Positions 6,476 through 7,849 of a stretch of DNA of 7,849 bases are shown here, piece by piece. The translations under genes and the position numbers were made by a program. Numbering within the stretch: the first letter of the stretch is position 1; the number at the start of each line of letters is the position of its first letter. The DNA comes from Candidatus Omnitrophota bacterium. Its GTDB lineage: Bacteria; Omnitrophota; Gorgyraeia; JAFGHF01. The notes under the pieces were generated by a model that saw nothing but the letters and a program-made list of their open reading frames with translations, did not search any database and was not told the DNA's origin. The stretch is from assembly GCA_024543015.1 (NCBI GenBank), contig JAMXCY010000041.1:1-7849 (forward strand). Direction: 5' to 3'.

Positions 6476-6511
6476 AAAAGATAGTATAGAAGCTGTCGTT
6501 TGACGGCGACA
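6420..6511. repeat. 92-base element with perfect 20-base inverted arms and nested hairpins
   Basis: Positions 6420-6439 and 6492-6511 are perfect reverse complements over 20 bases and are GC-richer than the surroundings. Pairing continues inward after a two-base bulge with CTATA (6440-6444) to TATAG (6485-6489). A separate inner hairpin TATTCTA/TAGAATA lies at 6452-6458/6466-6472. Each arm is also a hairpin on its own: TGTCG/CGACA in arm 1, and GCTGTCG/CGACAGC (6492-6498/6507-6513) in arm 2. Their eight-base loops, CCGTCAAA and TTTGACGG, are exactly complementary. No T-run follows, so it is not a simple terminator. No flanking target duplication is seen. Candidate roles are a replication or packaging signal next to the helicase gene, a structured RNA, or a small mobile element. 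Confidence 0.75.
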
Positions 6512-6552
6512 GCGAGGATATATTCACTCATAGTAAAATAAGGAGGAAAACA

Positions 6553-6705
6553 ATGGCTTGGAAAGTAAAGAAAACAGAAGACAGATATTTAGTATGCAAC
6601 GACACTCCTATGACCAAAGATTTGTGGATGACATATTCGAGTAAGAAAGAAGCTCGAGAAATGGTAAATAATCTTAATTCTTTCGGTGATGTTCTCGATG
6701 AATAG
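6553..6705 (+). CDS. Hypothetical small phage protein (50 aa)
   Basis: A 50-residue ORF with an excellent ribosome site, AGGAGG at 6541-6546, six bases before ATG 6553. It reads MAWKVKKTEDRYLVCNDTP, then LWMTYSSKKEAREMVNNLNSF and an acidic end. The likely fold is a short beta-hairpin (WKVKK, RYLVC) followed by a helix (SKKEAREMVNNLN). This arrangement occurs in many small phage accessory proteins, but I do not recognise the family. One cysteine only, no membrane segment. It is the first gene after the large inverted repeat and begins a run of seven short genes. Its stop codon (6703-6705) lies inside the next gene, whose ATG is at 6698, so the two are probably coupled. Confidence 0.75.
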   Translation: MAWKVKKTEDRYLVCNDTPMTKDLWMTYSSKKEAREMVNNLNSFGDVLDE

Positions 6706-6883
6706 GGAAATACTAAAGAAACTGATTAGGGACCAAACATGCAACAATTGCGTATTCTATAAATTCGAGGTTGCATCATGGGGAGGCTTATGTGGGGCAT
6801 GTGGCAGACTACGCTTGGATCACACCTGTGATAATTACATACAAGATTTAGATAGTTTAAGTAAGATTTTAGCAGGAGGATAG
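6698..6883 (+). CDS. Small cysteine-rich protein, paralogue of the 7678-7815 product (61 aa)
   Basis: A 61-residue protein starting at ATG 6698, with a GGTGAT ribosome site 7 bases upstream; this start lies within the last codons of the previous gene. Upstream in-frame starts (GTG 6686, ATG 6689) would add four or three residues, but ATG 6698 aligns with the start of its paralogue. Sequence: a charged helix MNREILKKLIRD, then TCNNC, a spacer, GLCGACGR and HTCDNY. The five cysteines in two CxxC pairs plus one could bind zinc. The pattern M-x-R-E-x-L-K-x-x-x-R-D-x-T-C-x-x-C is shared with the protein at 7678-7815. The function is unknown; small zinc-binding accessory proteins are common in phage early regions. 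Confidence 0.75.
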   Translation: MNREILKKLIRDQTCNNCVFYKFEVASWGGLCGACGRLRLDHTCDNYIQDLDSLSKILAGG

Positions 6884-6887
6884 AATA

Positions 6888-7061
6888 ATGAAAGTTTATT
6901 GCAAAGAATGTGGATCATTTATATTGCGTTTGGGGAGGTCTGATTCATATTGGTATAATGGCAAATGCGATGGCTGTGCGGACAAAAACAAGTATGACGA
7001 TAGGGGAGTCAATAAAAGAATATCAGCAGAACTAAAGAGGGAGATAAATTATGGAAATTAA
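6888..7061 (+). CDS. Small zinc-ribbon-like protein (57 aa)
   Basis: ATG 6888 follows AGGAGG at 6874-6879 by 8 bases, and the ribosome site lies inside the end of the previous gene. The protein begins MKVYCKECGSF and contains GKCDGCADK. The two CxxC knuckles (C5/C8 and C27/C30) are about 18 residues apart, the classic zinc-ribbon spacing. The segment between them (ILRLGRSDSYWYNG) would form the ribbon strands. The last 25 residues are charged and helical (VNKRISAELKREINYGN). Zinc ribbons of this size bind nucleic acid or proteins, but no specific partner is shown here. The last 11 bases overlap the next gene, which indicates coupled translation. Confidence 0.75.
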   Translation: MKVYCKECGSFILRLGRSDSYWYNGKCDGCADKNKYDDRGVNKRISAELKREINYGN

Positions 7062-7206
7062 AGAAATTAGAATTAGAAAGAAAAAATTGGAGATGACTAT
7101 GACGACGCTATTATACGATTTTAAGGTAACAACAGGCCTCAAAATATGGTATATTGGTGTCAGAGGCGGCGAAGTTAAGGCGTTTGTAGAACTTCCCACT
7201 GAGTAA
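7051..7206 (+). CDS. Hypothetical small protein (51 aa)
   Basis: ATG 7051 is preceded by GAGGGAG at 7037-7043, 7 bases upstream, and overlaps the previous gene by 11 bases. The product begins with a lysine/arginine-rich segment (EIKEIRIRKKKLEM), then a helix (TMTTLLYDFKVTTGLKI), a strand (WYIGVRG) and a short acidic end. The L-x-x-F-x-x-x-T-G-L-x-I...I-x-V pattern resembles small phage proteins in which a helix is followed by a beta-hairpin; the family is not identified. No cysteine. Its stop codon is followed directly by an A-tract and the large hairpin at 7211-7272, so this gene may end the first group of small genes. Confidence 0.65.
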   Translation: MEIKEIRIRKKKLEMTMTTLLYDFKVTTGLKIWYIGVRGGEVKAFVELPTE

Positions 7207-7210
7207 AAAA

Positions 7211-7272
7211 CTCAGCCCTTTTTGGCTCTCCTATGCTGTCTAAACAGGCAGCTGGACGAGCAAAAAGCTGAG
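7211..7272. other. Long imperfect hairpin between small genes; minus-strand terminator-like
   Basis: CTCAGC (7211-7216) pairs with GCTGAG (7267-7272), TTTTT (7219-7223) with AAAAA (7262-7266), GCTC (7225-7228) with GAGC (7258-7261), TCC (7229-7231) with GGA (7254-7256), and GCTG (7235-7238) with CAGC (7249-7252). That is about 22 pairs with small bulges. On the minus strand the hairpin is followed by TTTTTT (7210 down to 7205), as in an intrinsic terminator. On the plus strand, where the genes lie, six A residues follow instead, so it is not a standard plus-strand terminator. It is better seen as a structured RNA element or a processing site. Confidence 0.6.
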
Positions 7273-7273
7273 A

Positions 7274-7331
7274 AAAAACCCAAAGTGATGGTTATACACT
7301 GCGTTTTTGGGAGAAAATAATCTCAGACAGC
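7274..7331 (+). promoter_or_regulatory. Second hairpin and alternative-pairing segments in the leader of the 7360 gene
   Basis: AAAAAC (7274-7279) can pair with GTTTTT (7303-7308) around an AGTG/CACT stem (7284-7287/7297-7300). Alternatively CCCAAA (7279-7284) pairs with TTTGGG (7306-7311). Downstream, TCTCAG (7321-7326) is complementary to CTGAGA (7268-7273), and GACAGC (7326-7331) to GCTGTC (7235-7240); both targets are inside the hairpin at 7211-7272. So the downstream strand could open that hairpin. With it, the non-coding stretch 7207-7359 looks like a folded leader RNA upstream of the ribosome site AAGGAG (7349-7353 region) of the next gene. Confidence 0.4.
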
Positions 7332-7359
7332 TAAAGCTTTACATAGCAAGGAGATAAGT

Positions 7360-7530
7360 ATGAAGAAGAGAAACTGCGTTTTGTATGAAGAACCAGAGAA
7401 CTGCGGCATCCAAGAAAATTGCAAGTATTGGATCTTAGAAAAGCACGAATGTAAAATAACTACCGAGACCCAGCGATTTATTGACAGAGAAATACGTATT
7501 AGTAATGCTAAGAGTGCGATAGAAATATGA
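7360..7530 (+). CDS. Small cysteine-rich protein, tandem paralogue 1 (56 aa)
   Basis: ATG 7360 has an AAGGAG ribosome site about 7 bases upstream. The product starts MKKRNCVLYEEPENCG, then ENCKYWILEKHECKIT and TQRFIDREIR. Cysteines at 6, 15, 21 and 31 could bind one zinc or form a small disulfide-type core. The spacing C-x8-C-x5-C-K-Y-W recurs in the next gene, so the two arose by tandem duplication. No family is recognised. Its ATGA stop/start overlap with the next gene (ATG at 7527) suggests that both are made from one transcript in coupled fashion. The leader upstream is the structured stretch 7207-7359. Confidence 0.75.
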   Translation: MKKRNCVLYEEPENCGIQENCKYWILEKHECKITTETQRFIDREIRISNAKSAIEI

Positions 7531-7715
7531 AGAAGAAGAGTTGCATAATAAATGAGAATCCCTTGGATTGTAGTTTCAAAGGAGACTGCAAATATTGGGA
7601 TTTGGTAGAATGTGAATGCCAATATACGATTTCTAACACGAGACAGCGGTATTTGCAGAAGAGGAGAAGAGAATACAATGACAAGAGAAGAACTAAAAAG
7701 GGAATTAAGAGATAA
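7527..7715 (+). CDS. Small cysteine-rich protein, tandem paralogue 2 (62 aa)
   Basis: ATG 7527 overlaps the stop of the previous gene (ATGA), and there is no strong ribosome site of its own beyond the purine-rich end of that gene. The sequence MKKKSCIINENPLDCS, then GDCKYWDLVECECQYT, keeps the cysteines at 6, 15, 21 and 31 of its neighbour and adds one at 29. The CKYW motif and the following E-C and T...RQR positions are also shared. The C-terminus differs: it is strongly basic (RQRYLQKRRREYNDKRRTKKGIKR without a break in charge), suggesting that this copy gained or kept a nucleic-acid-binding tail. Its last 38 bases overlap the next gene in another frame. The function is unknown. Confidence 0.7.
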   Translation: MKKKSCIINENPLDCSFKGDCKYWDLVECECQYTISNTRQRYLQKRRREYNDKRRTKKGIKR

Positions 7716-7815
7716 GACTTGTTCTACTTGTGCTTGGGTCGGGTCTGGAGGTTGCACTATACGCGTCCCTGATATCAAAAATTGCGAATGTTATCGCGGA
7801 TCGCGATTGCTATAG
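7678..7815 (+). CDS. Small cysteine-rich protein, paralogue of the 6698-6883 product (45 aa)
   Basis: A 45-residue protein from ATG 7678, with GAGGAG at 7661-7666 upstream (11-base spacing, slightly long). An in-frame ATG at 7612 would add 22 residues that lie wholly inside the preceding gene. The shorter form is preferred because it aligns from its first residue with the protein at 6698-6883: MTREELKRELRDKTCSTC against MNREILKKLIRDQTCNNC. Further cysteines follow (GGCTIR, NCECYRG), giving five in all, a possible zinc site. It is shorter than its paralogue in the middle loop. The gene ends 34 bases before the window edge; the remaining bases are AT-rich with no further gene start seen. Confidence 0.7.
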   Translation: MTREELKRELRDKTCSTCAWVGSGGCTIRVPDIKNCECYRGSRLL

Positions 7816-7849
7816 AAAAAGAATCGATAGTGTCTTATAATAAACTAAG

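Noticed and set aside
6420..6511. A miniature transposon (MITE) as the explanation for the inverted repeat
   Set aside because: No direct duplication flanks the arms and no second copy is present in the window. Not excluded, but not favoured.
7323..7778. A 151-residue minus-strand reading frame opposite the cysteine-rich genes
   Set aside because: The plus-strand genes there have ribosome sites, overlaps and paralogues. The minus frame is hydrophobic by complementarity to lysine-rich codons and shows no motif.
7836..7841. TATAAT resembling a promoter -10 box near the window end
   Set aside because: No acceptable -35 hexamer at 16-18 bases upstream; such matches are common in AT-rich DNA.
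1..7849. CRISPR arrays, tRNA genes, integrase or attachment sites
   Set aside because: No regularly spaced repeats, no cloverleaf with a TTC-type T-arm, and no recombinase gene were seen.

Overview
This window is a piece of a tailed bacteriophage or prophage genome (Caudoviricetes). Every gene I can support is on the + strand. Genes are tightly packed, with strong Shine-Dalgarno sites (AGGAGG type), short stop/start overlaps and the standard bacterial code. The DNA is AT-rich. The tail genes (collar-domain fibre protein, fibre-assembly-like protein, large hub-like protein) point to a long-tailed phage. A fibre-assembly-type protein is more common in phages of Gram-negative hosts, but the host cannot be named from this sequence.

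Layout. Positions 1-3388 are the distal tail module: the 3' end of a fibre-like protein, a 635-residue hub/baseplate-like protein, a collar-domain tail fibre protein and a probable fibre-assembly chaperone. At 3388-3654 is a small coiled-coil protein with one C-terminal membrane segment (XhlA/holin-like), the only sign of a lysis module; no endolysin is visible. Positions 3695-4626 hold a free-standing GIY-YIG/NUMOD3 homing endonuclease whose stop codon overlaps the start of a small ribbon-helix-helix-like protein. A 163-base non-coding stretch with operator-like repeats and a 48-residue very basic ORF follow. The replication module begins at 5019 with a D5_N/SF3 helicase of the P4/D5 family that has no primase domain in its own reading frame. 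From 6553 to 7815 there are seven short genes (45-62 codons). Five of them are rich in cysteine, and two pairs among them are paralogous.

The least ordinary content is non-coding. (i) The leader of the helicase gene has four mutually complementary segments, and the last contains the gene's Shine-Dalgarno site. (ii) Directly after the helicase stop codon lies a 92-base element with perfect 20-base inverted arms. Each arm is itself a hairpin, and the two hairpin loops are exactly complementary. A 20-codon ORF with its own ribosome site runs through the first arm. (iii) The 153 bases at 7207-7359 form a long multi-part hairpin followed by segments that could pair with it alternatively. Together these suggest that early/replication genes are controlled by RNA structure, or that the region contains replication signals read by the adjacent helicase. 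This is inference from base complementarity only; no folding energy or database search was run.
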